Positions 1-8,471 of a stretch of 64,000 bases of DNA are shown here, one piece after another. A model generated the notes under the pieces. The model made no database searches, was not told the origin of the DNA, and worked only from the letters and a program-made list of their open reading frames with translations. Both the position numbers and the translations under genes were made by a program. Each line of letters opens with the position of its first letter. The stretch's first letter is position 1. This DNA comes from Sinorhizobium medicae (GTDB taxonomy: Bacteria > Pseudomonadota > Alphaproteobacteria > Rhizobiales > Rhizobiaceae): NCBI RefSeq assembly GCF_007827695.1, contig NZ_VITA01000002.1:310001-374000 (forward strand), in the 5' to 3' direction.

Positions 1-745
1 CGATGAAGGCGGTATAGCCGTTGCCGCCTTCGGCCATCTGCTGGCGTGCCCAGGCGCAGAACTCGTCGACATAGAACTGATAATTCGTGAAGAGCACGAA
101 GTTCTGGAAGTGCCTGGCGCTGGTCGCGGTATAGTGGCTGAGGCGCGCGAGCGAGTAGTCGATGCGTTGCGCCGTGAACGGCGCGAGCGGCGACGGTTCT
201 CCCGGTCCCGGCTCGTAGGAGCCGTTGGCGATCTCGTCGTCCGTTGTCGTAAGATCCGGTGCGTCGAAAAGGTCGCGCAGCGGAATGTCGATGCCTTCGG
301 CCGCCGACGGTTCGACATGCGCTCCTTCGCCGAATGCGAAATGGAGCGGGATCGGTGTCGAGGATTCCGACACCGTCACGCCAACGCCGTGGTTACGCAT
401 CAGATGACCGAGCTGTTCCTTCAGATAGTGCCGGAACAGCTTGGGCCGCGTAATGGTTGTCGTGTAGACGCCGGGCGCGCTCACATAGCCGAAGGAAAGC
501 CGCGAATCGACATGTCCGAAGCTGCTGGTTTCAATGCTGACCTGCGGATAGCAGGCGCGGAAACGGGTGAGTGGCCTGCCGGCTTTTCCGAGACCCTCGA
601 AGGCTTGGCAAAGGAAGCGGGTATTGCGTTCGTAAAGTGCTTCCAGACAATCGACGGCCCCCGCCGGATCATCGAAGAGCTGCGGCTCGAAGGCATCGGG
701 GGTGGCGACGGAGAGGACGGCGTTCGAAGAGATTCGTTTGTTCAT
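1..745 (-). CDS. amn: AMP nucleosidase, N-terminal part (cut by window edge)
   Basis: The reverse strand reads open from an ATG at 745 to the window edge (about 248 residues), starting MNKRISSNAVLSVATPDAFE. The segment YSLARLSHYTATSARHFQNF followed by VLFTNYQFYVDEFCAWA is typical of AMP nucleosidase, which splits AMP into adenine and ribose 5-phosphate in the cytoplasm and belongs to purine salvage. What is present is the N-terminal AMP nucleosidase domain; the phosphorylase-like catalytic half (the family is usually close to 500 residues) lies outside the window. The opposite-strand frame over the same bases is a shadow. Function is assigned from recognised family sequence. Confidence 0.88.
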   Translation of the reverse strand, partial: MNKRISSNAVLSVATPDAFEPQLFDDPAGAVDCLEALYERNTRFLCQAFEGLGKAGRPLTRFRACYPQVSIETSSFGHVDSRLSFGYVSAPGVYTTTITRPKLFRHYLKEQLGHLMRNHGVGVTVSESSTPIPLHFAFGEGAHVEPSAAEGIDIPLRDLFDAPDLTTTDDEIANGSYEPGPGEPSPLAPFTAQRIDYSLARLSHYTATSARHFQNFVLFTNYQFYVDEFCAWARQQMAEGGNGYTAFI

Positions 746-802
746 GTCGCATTATATGCTGCACCTTTCGACAAGCAAACGACAAGAACTGTGTTTTTGT
801 TC

Positions 803-848
803 TGGAGCGGGATGAGGAAAGTATACGCGGTTTTCCGCCCGCATCCGC
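803..848. repeat. Dispersed rhizobial repeat, part A, copy 1
   Basis: An intergenic copy of a repeat with the core GCGGTTTTCCGCCCGCA, preceded by GGAGCGGGA. Related copies occur at 29462-29504 and, more diverged, at 62979-63024. It lies between the amn start and the end of the YnfA-type gene. The core can fold through its GCGG/CCGC segments. Probably one of the many short mosaic repeats in rhizobial intergenic DNA; no gene is suggested. Confidence 0.6.
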
Positions 849-872
849 GCAATTCTCTGGAACGGTGGTGCT

Positions 873-1193
873 TCAGCGAGGTCCGGCAAGGATGATTGCA
901 CTCCCGGCAAGTGCCACGGCCGCGCCCGTCATGTCCCAGCGATCCGGCCGGGCGCCTTCGGCAACCCACAGCCAGCAGAGCGATGCGATGATGTAGATGC
1001 TGCCATAGGCGGCATAGGCGCGGCCCGCCGCCGGCGTATCCACCATCGTCAGCAGCCAGGCGAAAATTGCCAGCGAAGCCATCCCCGGAAGAAGCCACAG
1101 GCCGGATTTGCCGAGTCTCAACCAGGCCCAGAAGGTGAAGCAACCGGCGATCTCGGCAAGTGCTGCGAGAAAATAGATGGCGAATGCGGGCAT
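873..1193 (-). CDS. YnfA/UPF0060 family small membrane protein
   Basis: A 106-residue, very hydrophobic protein with about four membrane spans, starting [20 protein letters not shown]. The N-terminal AEIAGCF.FWAWLR and the later [15 protein letters not shown] segment match the UPF0060/YnfA family, which is related in size and topology to small multidrug resistance transporters; its physiological substrate is not settled. The start at 1193 is preceded by an AGAGAGGATCC ribosome binding site. It appears to be a single-gene unit. Confidence 0.9.
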   Translation of the reverse strand: MPAFAIYFLAALAEIAGCFTFWAWLRLGKSGLWLLPGMASLAIFAWLLTMVDTPAAGRAYAAYGSIYIIASLCWLWVAEGARPDRWDMTGAAVALAGSAIILAGPR

Positions 1194-1267
1194 GTTGCAG
1201 GATCCTCTCTCATTCGAGAGGACCGGACTTTCACTGGTTATGCAAGAGCCGAAAGCGGGTGTAGGCT

Positions 1268-1441
1268 TCAGCTCATCGCCTGGCGCTGGAGGGTGACGAA
1301 GAGAACGAAACCGGCACCGTTCTTGCCGATCCCATAGCCTACGGACTTGCTGTAGGCGACGACTCCGATTGGTGCGATCAGCAGGCCCGCGAGAATGAGG
1401 AGCCTGAGGGAAAGAATGGCTGAGGAGACGAGAGCGGCCAT
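1268..1441 (-). CDS. Small single-span membrane protein, unknown
   Basis: A 57-residue frame starting [20 protein letters not shown], with one clear hydrophobic segment over roughly residues 4-30 and a short polar tail ending LQRQAMS. The longer frame reaching 1564 is rejected as the start because GAAGGAAACC lies just before the ATG at 1441 and because the extension overlaps the small gene upstream. Its start lies 13 bases after the stop of that gene, so the two are probably co-translated. No family recognised. Confidence 0.6.
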   Translation of the reverse strand: MAALVSSAILSLRLLILAGLLIAPIGVVAYSKSVGYGIGKNGAGFVLFVTLQRQAMS

Positions 1442-1454
1442 TCCACGGTTTCCT

Positions 1455-1628
1455 TCAGAGTTTGGCTTGGCAGTATTGCGCCGTGTGAGCGGTGCAATCC
1501 GTGAGCGAACCGATATAGGTGTTCTGGCGGCGTCGTTGGGTGTCGGCGCCGACTGCAGCGGCAAGCGTCATCGCGAATACGACCATGAGAAGGCTGATGA
1601 TTGTGAGGCGGCGAGCAAGAATGTCCAT
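1455..1628 (-). CDS. Small probable secreted protein, unknown
   Basis: A 57-residue frame starting MDILARRLTIISLLMVVFAM. It has a charged N-terminus, a hydrophobic core and an alanine-rich stretch (MTLAAAVGADT) that reads as a signal peptide, leaving a mature part of about 29 residues with two cysteines (C45 and C53), which could form one disulphide. A GGACGGA sequence precedes the ATG. It sits upstream of the small membrane protein gene at 1268-1441. No family recognised. Confidence 0.5.
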   Translation of the reverse strand: MDILARRLTIISLLMVVFAMTLAAAVGADTQRRRQNTYIGSLTDCTAHTAQYCQAKL

Positions 1629-1868
1629 GGGTCCGTCCGTTGAATCAAGACACGTTCAAATCGATTGATTGGCTTTTTCGCACAACCAAACTGAACTCTT
1701 GCTGAGACGTTCATTCATCTGGCGTTCATCTTCGCCACGCCTGTCGCCTGAACTGCTTAGCGATTTTGAGTAAAGGCATGCACATAAACATGTCCATGGG
1801 GTTGGCGGACTTGCCGTGGAGCGGCCGTGTTCCTAAGTCAGGCTTTCCGACAACCAGGAGAGAACGCG

Positions 1869-2570
1869 ATGACCGCTCCGATCGAGCTCTATTATTGGCC
1901 CACGCCGAACGGCTGGAAGATCACCATAATGCTGGAGGAGCTCGGCGTTCCCTACGTCGTCAAATACATCAATATCGGCCGGGGAGATCAGTTCCAACCA
2001 GACTTCCTGAAGATCTCGCCCAACAACCGGATGCCGGCGATCGTCGACCCGGACGGCCCGGGGGGCGAGCCCATCTCCGTATTCGAATCAGGTGCAATCC
2101 TGCAGTATCTGGGCCGCAAATACGGCAAGTTCTATCCGACTGACGAGCGCGCCCGTGTCGACGTGGAGCAATGGCTGTTCTGGCAGGTGGGAGGGCTCGG
2201 CCCGATGGCCGGACAAGCGCATCATTTCCGCCAATATGCCCCGGAAAGGATCGCCTACGGCATAGACCGCTATACCAATGAAGTGAACCGCCTCTACGGC
2301 GTGATGAACAAGAGACTTGCCGACCGGCCGTTCCTCGCAGGCGATTACTCGATCGCCGACATGGCCGCAGTCGGCTGGGCGATCCCGCATGAAAACCAGG
2401 GACAGGACCTGAACGAGTTTCCTAATCTGAAGCGCTGGTACGACGCCATGCTTGGGCGTCCAGCGGTGAAGAAGGCAATCGAAGTCGGCAAGGAGGAACG
2501 GGCTCGCCAGAAAAGCCTTGCCGAGGATCAAGAGGCACAAAAGGTCCTGTTCGGACAATGCGCCCGCTGA
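1869..2570 (+). CDS. Glutathione S-transferase family protein (YfcG/YghU-like)
   Basis: A 233-residue cytoplasmic protein. The N-terminal thioredoxin-like domain begins MTAPIELYYWPTPNGWKITI; the TPNGWK motif is characteristic of the Ure2p/YfcG/YghU group, whose members use glutathione as a disulphide reductase or peroxidase. SISVFESGAILQYLG-type residues (here EPISVFESGAILQYLG) form the usual glutathione-binding ES pair, and the helical C-terminal domain follows (LADRPFLAGDYSIADMA). The start at 1869 is chosen over 1827 because CAGGAGAGAACGCG precedes it. Substrate not predictable from sequence. Confidence 0.9.
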   Translation: MTAPIELYYWPTPNGWKITIMLEELGVPYVVKYINIGRGDQFQPDFLKISPNNRMPAIVDPDGPGGEPISVFESGAILQYLGRKYGKFYPTDERARVDVEQWLFWQVGGLGPMAGQAHHFRQYAPERIAYGIDRYTNEVNRLYGVMNKRLADRPFLAGDYSIADMAAVGWAIPHENQGQDLNEFPNLKRWYDAMLGRPAVKKAIEVGKEERARQKSLAEDQEAQKVLFGQCAR

Positions 2571-2625
2571 GGCGTGCGCCGCCGCCTGCATCGCGCTCCC
2601 ATCGGCTCGACTCAGTCACTTTCAC

Positions 2626-2652
2626 GATTTCAGGTCGATGCGACCTGAAATC
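2626..2652. terminator. 12-bp perfect hairpin between convergent genes
   Basis: Arms GATTTCAGGTCG (2626-2637) and CGACCTGAAATC (2641-2652) are perfect reverse complements around a 3-base centre. The hairpin lies between the ends of the GST gene (+) and the DUF2147 gene (-), so it may stop transcription from both sides, though no T-run follows. The same TTTCAGGTCG half-site occurs in the repeat at 29531-29570, so it is also a copy of part B of a dispersed repeat. Confidence 0.55.
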
Positions 2653-2660
2653 ATTGCGGT

Positions 2661-3002
2661 CTAAAGGCGTGTCCAGGTCTGCGACTTGCAAAGCACCTTG
2701 AGTACGCAACCCCGCATCTTCAGCAGATTGCCGTCGACCGAGCCCGTGCCGCTATAGGTCTTATCACTTTCGGGATCGGTGACCACGCCGCTATAGCTGC
2801 CGCCGGTCCCCGAGAGCGAGCCGACACGCTTGCCCGCGTGCTTGCCCGTTTTCAAGGTGACGCAGAAAGCTCCGCCGCAGGGCGCGATTTCCGCGGTGGA
2901 GCCGCTCGCCGTCTTCCACCTGCCGAGAATCGGTTCGGCGGCTTGGACCGAGGCGGCTGCGGAAAGGCCAAAAGCGGCTGCGACGAGCAATGTACGAATC
3001 AT
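2661..3002 (-). CDS. DUF2147 family secreted protein
   Basis: A 113-residue protein starting MIRTLLVAAAFGLSAAASVQ with a clear signal peptide cleaved near VQA-AEP. The mature part starts PILGRWKTASGSTAEIAPCG, the usual opening of DUF2147, and ends with ..LKMRGCVLKVLCKSQTWTRL; cysteines near the front and end suit an exported fold. The start at 3002 has GGAGGAGATTGC before it. DUF2147 proteins are predicted periplasmic, of unknown role. Confidence 0.85.
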   Translation of the reverse strand: MIRTLLVAAAFGLSAAASVQAAEPILGRWKTASGSTAEIAPCGGAFCVTLKTGKHAGKRVGSLSGTGGSYSGVVTDPESDKTYSGTGSVDGNLLKMRGCVLKVLCKSQTWTRL

Positions 3003-3598
3003 GCAATCTCCTCCGTAAACGGCAGGCCCTTCTGTCCCGCCTTGTGCTGGTTCCGTGTTGAGCCGATCTCCTGCAGCGCCGCCATGTCTATCCGGCGGGC
3101 AAGGACCACTTCGAGGCAAAGCGTATATTACGCGTACGTAAAGGTAAATATCGGAGAGGAAGTTGCCGCCAATGGAGTGTGGTCAACGTATGGAGGCGCC
3201 GTCCTTGAAGAAGGCAGCTGTTCCCGTGGTTACCGATTGGTTGAAATTCGCGCGTGAAATTTTCGTAAATTTTGAGGCGAATACGCGCGGATACAGGCAT
3301 CTCGATGCTTAACGAAAACCCAAGTTTACCAAGTGTTTGCACTTTGTTTGCGTCAAATTAAGCATGGATTTTAAGCGGCCGTTCAAGGCCGTCGGCCATA
3401 TTCAGATCCATAAGACGAGCGGCGCGAAACAAGCCGCCGACCAATCGGAAAGCGACACCGCAGAAGATGGTGCGATTTCTCGGGAAGCCCGCCAAGAGGC
3501 TCGAAGAAACAGGGGCCAAGAATACCAGCTGAAGCCGGACTCGCCCTCTTGGGCGGGCCGCTTCGGTGGACCAACGAAGAAGAGACAGGGACAAGCAA
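3003..3598. other. Intergenic stretch, no confident gene
   Basis: About 600 bases between the divergently read DUF2147 gene and the Sel1 gene. Bases 3240-3370 are AT-rich compared with the flanks and may hold promoters. A plus-strand frame from 3364 to 3612 (starting MDFKRPFKAVGHIQIHKTSG) overlaps the Sel1 start by 14 bases but has no ribosome binding site and matches nothing known to me; it is not called. Confidence 0.4.
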
Positions 3599-3865
3599 AT
3601 GGCACGCTTTGACATTGAGATCGTTTCGGATGATGCGATCGGGGGCGGCAACCGGCCCGACGTTCTTTGCGAGATGGGCCTCGCGTACGCGACAGGCCGC
3701 GGCAGGCCCGTCGATCTGGTGGCAGCGCACAAGTGGTTGAACATCGCTGCCATCAGGGGCTCGGACCGGGCTGCCGATTTGCGTGCCGATCTTGCGGCGA
3801 CGATGAGCAAGTCCGATCTGGCCGCTGCGCTGCGCGCAGCGCGCGAATGGATGACAATGCACTGA
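3599..3865 (+). CDS. Small Sel1-like repeat protein
   Basis: An 88-residue protein starting MARFDIEIVSDDAIGGGNRP. The segment CEMGLAYATGRGRPVDLVAA then HKWLNIAAIRGSDRAA fits one Sel1-type repeat (a TPR relative used in protein contacts), followed by an alanine-rich helix. Larger Sel1 proteins have many repeats; this carries about one and a half. The start at 3599 follows AGGGACAAGCAA; the frame extending to 3566 begins with an unlikely basic leader. Partner unknown. Confidence 0.75.
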   Translation: MARFDIEIVSDDAIGGGNRPDVLCEMGLAYATGRGRPVDLVAAHKWLNIAAIRGSDRAADLRADLAATMSKSDLAAALRAAREWMTMH

Positions 3866-3946
3866 TTTGCACTGGCTTTTCCTTTGGGCGGGTCCGTTTG
3901 AAGGGAAACATGCAGCAGCTAAAGCCGATGCGCGGCTGGCGCCGGC

Positions 3947-5068
3947 TCAACCGGAAGCCAGTTTCCTGATCACCTGCGGAAGCGCGACCGCCAGACAATC
4001 CATTTCAGCATCGGGCGCGGTGCTGATGCGAATGCAGCGGTTAAGCGGCGCGACCCCCGGCATCCGGATGAAGATCCCGTGATCGCTCATCAGCCGATCG
4101 ACAATTCCCCGCGCATAGGCTGCATCTTTTCCACAATCGACAGTTACGAAATTCGTGGCCGAGGGAAGTGCGAGGAGCCCGTTTTCGCCGGCGATCCGGC
4201 CGATCCGGTCGCGTGAATTCGCGATTCTGAGCTTGACTTCCTTTAAGTAATTCTGGTCGGCCAAAGCGGCGATCGCTGCCGCCACCCCGATACGGCTCAT
4301 CCCGAAATGGTTGCGTATCTTGTCGAAAGCCTGGGCGGTGCCGGGCGTCGACAGCGTGTAACCGATACGAGCTCCGGCCAGGCCGTAAGCTTTGGAGAAG
4401 GTACGCGTCCGAATGACGTTCGGCTTATCGATAAGGCTCTCGATCGAGGGGAGAGCGTCCGGCGGGGCCGTCTCGCAATAGGCTTCGTCCAGCACCAGGA
4501 GCGTCGTTTCCGGAAGGGCGTTCGCAAAGGCGATCACGCGCTCGGCCGGCCACCAGCTTCCCATCGGATTGTCGGGATTGGCCAGATACACAAGCGGAGC
4601 ATTCTCGCGCTCCGCCGCAGCGAGCAGTCCTTCGAGATCTTCCTGATCGTCGGCATAGGGCACCGACACGAGCCGCCCGCCGTGGCCTGCGACATGATAA
4701 TTGAACGTCGGATAGCCCCCAAGAGAGGTTATGACCGGCATGCCCGCTTCCACGACGAGTCGTACGATCTGGCCTAGAAGGCCGTCTATGCCTTCGCCCA
4801 CGGCGATATTCTCGGAAGGGATGCCGAGATGGTCGGCGAGCGCCTGCTTCAGGTCGTGATTCTCGGGATCGGAATATTTCCAGGTCTCATCAGCCGCTTG
4901 CCGAATGGCGTGCAACACGGATTGAGCCGGGCCGAATCCGCTCTCATTGGCACCGATTCGCGCCGTTATCTTGCGGCCACGCTGACGCTCGAGGGCTTCC
5001 GGGCCGACGAAGGGGACGGTGGCCGGCAAAGACTGGATGAGAGGCGTGAGGCGCGAGAATTCGGACAT
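3947..5068 (-). CDS. HisC-like pyridoxal phosphate-dependent aminotransferase
   Basis: A 373-residue fold-type I aminotransferase. NESGFGP near residue 41, YLANPDNPMGSWW at 161-173, LDEAYCE around 193-199 and TFSKAYGLAGARIGY with the Schiff-base lysine at K226 all match the histidinol-phosphate aminotransferase subfamily, which converts histidinol phosphate and imidazole acetol phosphate and often accepts aromatic amino acids. No other his genes are nearby, so this is probably a second HisC-type enzyme with a broader or aromatic substrate. It is not clearly in an operon. Confidence 0.88.
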   Translation of the reverse strand: MSEFSRLTPLIQSLPATVPFVGPEALERQRGRKITARIGANESGFGPAQSVLHAIRQAADETWKYSDPENHDLKQALADHLGIPSENIAVGEGIDGLLGQIVRLVVEAGMPVITSLGGYPTFNYHVAGHGGRLVSVPYADDQEDLEGLLAAAERENAPLVYLANPDNPMGSWWPAERVIAFANALPETTLLVLDEAYCETAPPDALPSIESLIDKPNVIRTRTFSKAYGLAGARIGYTLSTPGTAQAFDKIRNHFGMSRIGVAAAIAALADQNYLKEVKLRIANSRDRIGRIAGENGLLALPSATNFVTVDCGKDAAYARGIVDRLMSDHGIFIRMPGVAPLNRCIRISTAPDAEMDCLAVALPQVIRKLASG

Positions 5069-5330
5069 GTTGGCAAATTTTACTCCGTTCGGAAAACGGG
5101 CGGAATTTATCCCATTGGAACGGGAATCGGAATCGGCACGAAAAAAGAATTCTCGCCCGGATCCACTCAGCGCTGCCGGTGACCGGGATCCGAGACGCCG
5201 CAGGCAGTCGGCTGGCGCTCAATACGGTTCTCGCCGCTGCCGGTAAGAACCGCTCGATAACGAAAATTACAAAAAGACGCGACAATTCAGGGCCGCGTGG
5301 GTGTCGATCACTATTCGTCGAATGAGCTGA

Positions 5331-5420
5331 TGGCGGAGAAGAAGGGATTCGAACCCTCGATACCGTTCCCGGTATACTCCCTTAGCAGGGGAGCGCCTTC
5401 GACCACTCGGCCACCTCTCC
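5331..5420 (-). tRNA. tRNA-Ser (anticodon GCU)
   Basis: Read on the minus strand the 90 bases fold as a class II tRNA: acceptor GGAGAGG pairing with CTTCTCC, discriminator G and an encoded CCA; D-arm region TGGCCGAGTGG; anticodon loop CTGCTAA giving GCU, which reads AGC/AGU serine codons; a long variable arm; and T-arm GGGTTCGAATCCC. All parts are intact. Confidence 0.97.
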
Positions 5421-5430
5421 GTTGCCGTCT

Positions 5431-5459
5431 CACTATGGCGACAAATGTTGGAATGCAAG
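5431..5459 (-). promoter_or_regulatory. Probable sigma-70 promoter of tRNA-Ser
   Basis: On the minus strand CTTGCA (5459-5454) and ATAGTG (5436-5431) are separated by 17 bases. The -35 is close to the rhizobial consensus CTTGAC; the -10 is weaker against CTATAT. It lies about 10 bases upstream of the tRNA 5' end, the expected position. Confidence 0.5.
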
Positions 5460-5957
5460 GCCTTTTTGGCGAAATTCTGAAAATCCTCTCTTTATCTGCA
5501 GCAGAGGTTCTTTCATCTGAAAACAGCAGCGGCTCAGGATCCGTCCGCCAAAAAACGGCACAATTCAGCGCGGCACCATCGAAAGCGCGATGGTGCCAAG
5601 AAGCCGTAAATCCAGCCGGCCACCCACCCCAGAACAAATCACGGCTCCTCCCGGGGAGGAACGCGACTGCCGACTGGAAATCGCGACTGCCGACCGGACC
5701 GCAGTTTGCAGAAGAACCAAGATCGAGATCAAGAGAGCTTCTTTTGAGTCCTTGATCTGGACCCTGAAAGCAACAATCAACACACAGGGCTGATCTATCG
5801 CCGTAGCGCTCGGTGGCGCGCTAGGTCAGAACAATATGATACGACCAACGTCTTCATACGTCTTGGGACTGATCGAAATTATACATAAGAGATTTTAGAT
5901 TTAGACAAAAATTCGAAAAGAATAAGAATCAACATTATACGGACCCCGATCAACTAG
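5460..5957. other. Intergenic spacer with short repeats and AT-rich end
   Basis: No gene seen. Bases 5664-5700 contain two close copies of GCGACTGCCGAC. TCCTCCC and GGGAGGA flank one G near 5645-5660, a tight palindrome. From about 5820 to 5957 the DNA turns AT-rich (runs such as GAGATTTTAGATTTAG), unlike the surrounding GC-rich sequence. The AT-rich part may hold the promoter of the gene at 5958 or mark a junction. Confidence 0.5.
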
Positions 5958-6626
5958 ATGAAGAGACTTGTACTCCAGCATTATACAGGCGCTCTCGGTG
6001 AAGTTGAACAGCGTTCAATGTTGAGCATTCGAGAACTTGCCCGACGCGAGGGTGCCGACTACCAGTTTCTCAGCGGCAATGTTTTTTCGGAGAAGTTGAC
6101 GCCGCCTATGCAGAAGTTGGCGCTGCTTGATCCGTGTTTTGACGACTACGATGTGGTCGCAATGCTCGACATGGACGTATTCATCCGCAGCGGAATGCAG
6201 GAAAGCCTCTTTGAACAATTGGGTATCGGTGTTTCCGGTCCCTCGCAACGGCGACTTAAGTGGGCCTTCGTCCGGAAGATGAAAGGCTTGGTGCATTGGC
6301 GCTATCCATACTGGTGCGGCTCGCTCTGGAAACTGGACCGGCCGCAAAGACAAGCATTCCGGTCAAAACTGCCGCTGGTGAATCTGGAACGGTATAATAA
6401 CGGCCGTCTTGAGGATGAAGGCGTGATGCACCAGCTCGCGCGGCACTGCCGTTTTACAGGCGGTGTTTTACCTGGCGGCGACAAGTGGTCCCGCCCGAGT
6501 TGGCGGGATGATCTCGAAGGCGCTGCACTGATTCACGTCCGACCTCGTATATCGAAGGCTGGCGGCAAACGGCCGAAGCTTGAAAACCTGTCTGACCTGA
6601 TCCGCCGCGGACTGATCGACGGGTGA
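5958..6626 (+). CDS. Orphan glycosyltransferase-like protein
   Basis: A 222-residue protein starting MKRLVLQHYTGALGEVEQRS. Residues near 64-77 (VVAMLDMDVFIRSG) look like the DxD metal/nucleotide-sugar site of GT-A fold glycosyltransferases, with hydrophobic residues before the acidic pair; YPYWCGSLWKLDR and ALIHVRPRISK later resemble the end of such domains. No signal peptide or membrane span, so it is probably cytoplasmic. There is no obvious ribosome binding site before the ATG, codon use is less GC-biased than in neighbours, and no partner sugar gene is adjacent. Assignment is tentative. Confidence 0.5.
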   Translation: MKRLVLQHYTGALGEVEQRSMLSIRELARREGADYQFLSGNVFSEKLTPPMQKLALLDPCFDDYDVVAMLDMDVFIRSGMQESLFEQLGIGVSGPSQRRLKWAFVRKMKGLVHWRYPYWCGSLWKLDRPQRQAFRSKLPLVNLERYNNGRLEDEGVMHQLARHCRFTGGVLPGGDKWSRPSWRDDLEGAALIHVRPRISKAGGKRPKLENLSDLIRRGLIDG

Positions 6627-7151
6627 TTCGGAGAGTTGAGCGCGTCCCGGCCGCGTGACTGGATAAGCTTCGCAGGCTGCGAATCCGCGCGCGCTGATTC
6701 TCCAAGAATTGGCCGGGAAGCGCCTCGGCGATCACGCGCCCACCCAGTAATGCCCGCTCGATGTCTCCCCGTCGCACCCGACTCGGGAAAGGTGCTTGCC
6801 TGGTTTTGACCCGGTTTCGGGCCATTTTCTGCCCCGTTCCGAAACAAATAGTGGCGGAATGCCCCATGCTAACCCCTCGTCGCTAAAGGATTTTCTTAAT
6901 GCTTTGTTAATTCTCTCGGGCCGTCTGAGGCGATTTTGTGTCGTTTCAGCAACAGGGATCAGGGAAGGGCAGGGCAAAGGAGTCGATCTGGTAAGTTGGT
7001 CGTTGCGCACCCCACCCGGTTTTGTATTTTCAACTCCGGAAGCAAGGGCGGTTGATCGTCCGACTTCTTGAACTTTGGGGATGGGGCAGGGAACGCTGTC
7101 CTTCAGCAAAAAAACCCAGACCCGTTTGAAACTTTTGACTGGAGGTCAGAA
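6627..7151. other. Long leader/intergenic region before the first porin gene
   Basis: About 525 bases without a supportable gene. Bases 6880-6920 are AT-rich (TTTTCTTAATGCTTTGTTAA) and are a likely promoter zone. The last 17 bases before the ATG, ending TGGAGGTCAGAA, are shared with the second porin gene at 10637; the sequence further upstream is not, so the two porins probably have different promoters. Confidence 0.5.
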
Positions 7152-8189
7152 ATGAACATCAAGAGCCTTCTTCTCGGCTCCGCTGCTGCTCTCGCAGCAG
7201 TATCCGGCGCTCAGGCTGCCGACGCGATCGTCGCTGCCGAGCCGGAGCCCATGGAATACGTTCGCGTTTGCGACGCTTTCGGCACTGGCTACTTCTACAT
7301 CCCCGGCACGGAAACCTGCCTCAAGATCAGCGGCTTCATCCGCGTTCAGGGCGAATTCGGCCGTGACGAAGCTGACGACCGCTGGAACCAGGAAGACTTC
7401 GGTGGTCAGTCCACGTCGGACTGGGACATGTTCTCCCGCGCTTACATCGCGTTTGACGCGAAGAGCGACACCGAATACGGCACGCTCACCGGCTTCTTCG
7501 CTGCTGAGTTCAACGCTGACAACGACACCGACGAAGGCGACAGCCTGATCGACGTCGATGAAGCCTACATCCAGCTCGGCGGCTTCAAGGCCGGCTTCTT
7601 CTACAGCTGGTGGGATAAGGGTCTGAACGGCGAAACCGACTCGCTCGGCAACGTCACCGAGTTCAACTCGATTGCCTACATCTATGACGGTGGCACGTTC
7701 CAGGCCGGTATCTCGGTCGACGAACTCGAAGGCACCAGCACCAAGGCCAACGGCGTTGGCGTTACCGGTATCGTTTCCGCTTCGCTCGGCGGCGTTGCTT
7801 TCGACTTGCTCGGCAGCTACGACACCGAATGGGAAGAAGGCGCGATCCGCGCATTGCTCTCCGCAGACCTCGGCCCGGGCACATTCCAGATCGCTGGCAT
7901 CTGGGCATCCGACCCGAACGCCTACTGGGCTGACTCCGAGTGGACCGTTGCTGCTTCGTACCGCTTCAACGCTACCGACAAGTTCGCAATCACCCCGGCC
8001 GCTCAGTACTGGGGCAGCCTGCAAGATTCGAACACCAGCTTCGGTAACGACGATCAGTGGCGCGTTGGTATCACGACCGACTACGACATCACGGAAGGTC
8101 TCGCTACCCGCTTCACGATCAACTACACCGATCCGGATGCTGGTGACGAGTACGTCAGCGGCTTCCTTCGCCTGCAGCGTGACTTCTAA
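7152..8189 (+). CDS. Outer-membrane porin, copy 1 (Omp2/RopA type)
   Basis: A 345-residue porin starting MNIKSLLLGSAAALAAVSGA with a signal peptide cleaved near AQA-AD. The mature start EPMEYVRVCDAFGTGYFYIP then GTETCLKISGFIRVQGEFG is characteristic of the rhizobial/Brucella porin_2 family; the protein ends in phenylalanine (RLQRDF), as trimeric beta-barrels do for outer-membrane insertion. The start is set by GGAGGTCAGAA. It is a near copy of the minus-strand porin at 9579-10637; differences concentrate in predicted surface loops, for example WNQEDFGGQSTSD here against a longer acidic loop in copy 2. A strong terminator follows. Confidence 0.93.
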   Translation: MNIKSLLLGSAAALAAVSGAQAADAIVAAEPEPMEYVRVCDAFGTGYFYIPGTETCLKISGFIRVQGEFGRDEADDRWNQEDFGGQSTSDWDMFSRAYIAFDAKSDTEYGTLTGFFAAEFNADNDTDEGDSLIDVDEAYIQLGGFKAGFFYSWWDKGLNGETDSLGNVTEFNSIAYIYDGGTFQAGISVDELEGTSTKANGVGVTGIVSASLGGVAFDLLGSYDTEWEEGAIRALLSADLGPGTFQIAGIWASDPNAYWADSEWTVAASYRFNATDKFAITPAAQYWGSLQDSNTSFGNDDQWRVGITTDYDITEGLATRFTINYTDPDAGDEYVSGFLRLQRDF

Positions 8190-8217
8190 TCTGACCTGAC
8201 CTCGGTCAGTGGAAGGA

Positions 8218-8250
8218 AAGCCCGGCTCAATGCCGGGCTTTCTCTTTTTT
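8218..8250 (+). terminator. Intrinsic terminator of porin copy 1
   Basis: AAGCCCGGC (8218-8226), a 5-base loop TCAAT, GCCGGGCTT (8232-8240), then TCTCTTTTTT. A classic GC-rich stem with T-run 29 bases after the porin stop. Confidence 0.93.
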
Positions 8251-8471
8251 AAGGTATTGCTTGACGACCCCGCCCGATGCAGTCGGTTTGTGGCATTGCG
8301 AAACCGTTGAACCTACCTTTTGGACCGCGCTTCGAGCCGGGAGCATCATCCGTTTTCATGGATGGCTCTGGAATCCCAATGATTTGCTCGCAGCGGCTTG
8401 CCGCAGGTGAATGGCCGGGCGGAAGTTCAGGCCCATGCAAAAGACGGGCGGATTCGGACGGCGCTGTCCGA

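Noticed and set aside
3337-3612. Plus-strand frame of 91 residues overlapping the Sel1 start
   Set aside because: No ribosome binding site, no recognised family, and it overlaps a better-supported gene. Kept only as a remark in the intergenic entry.
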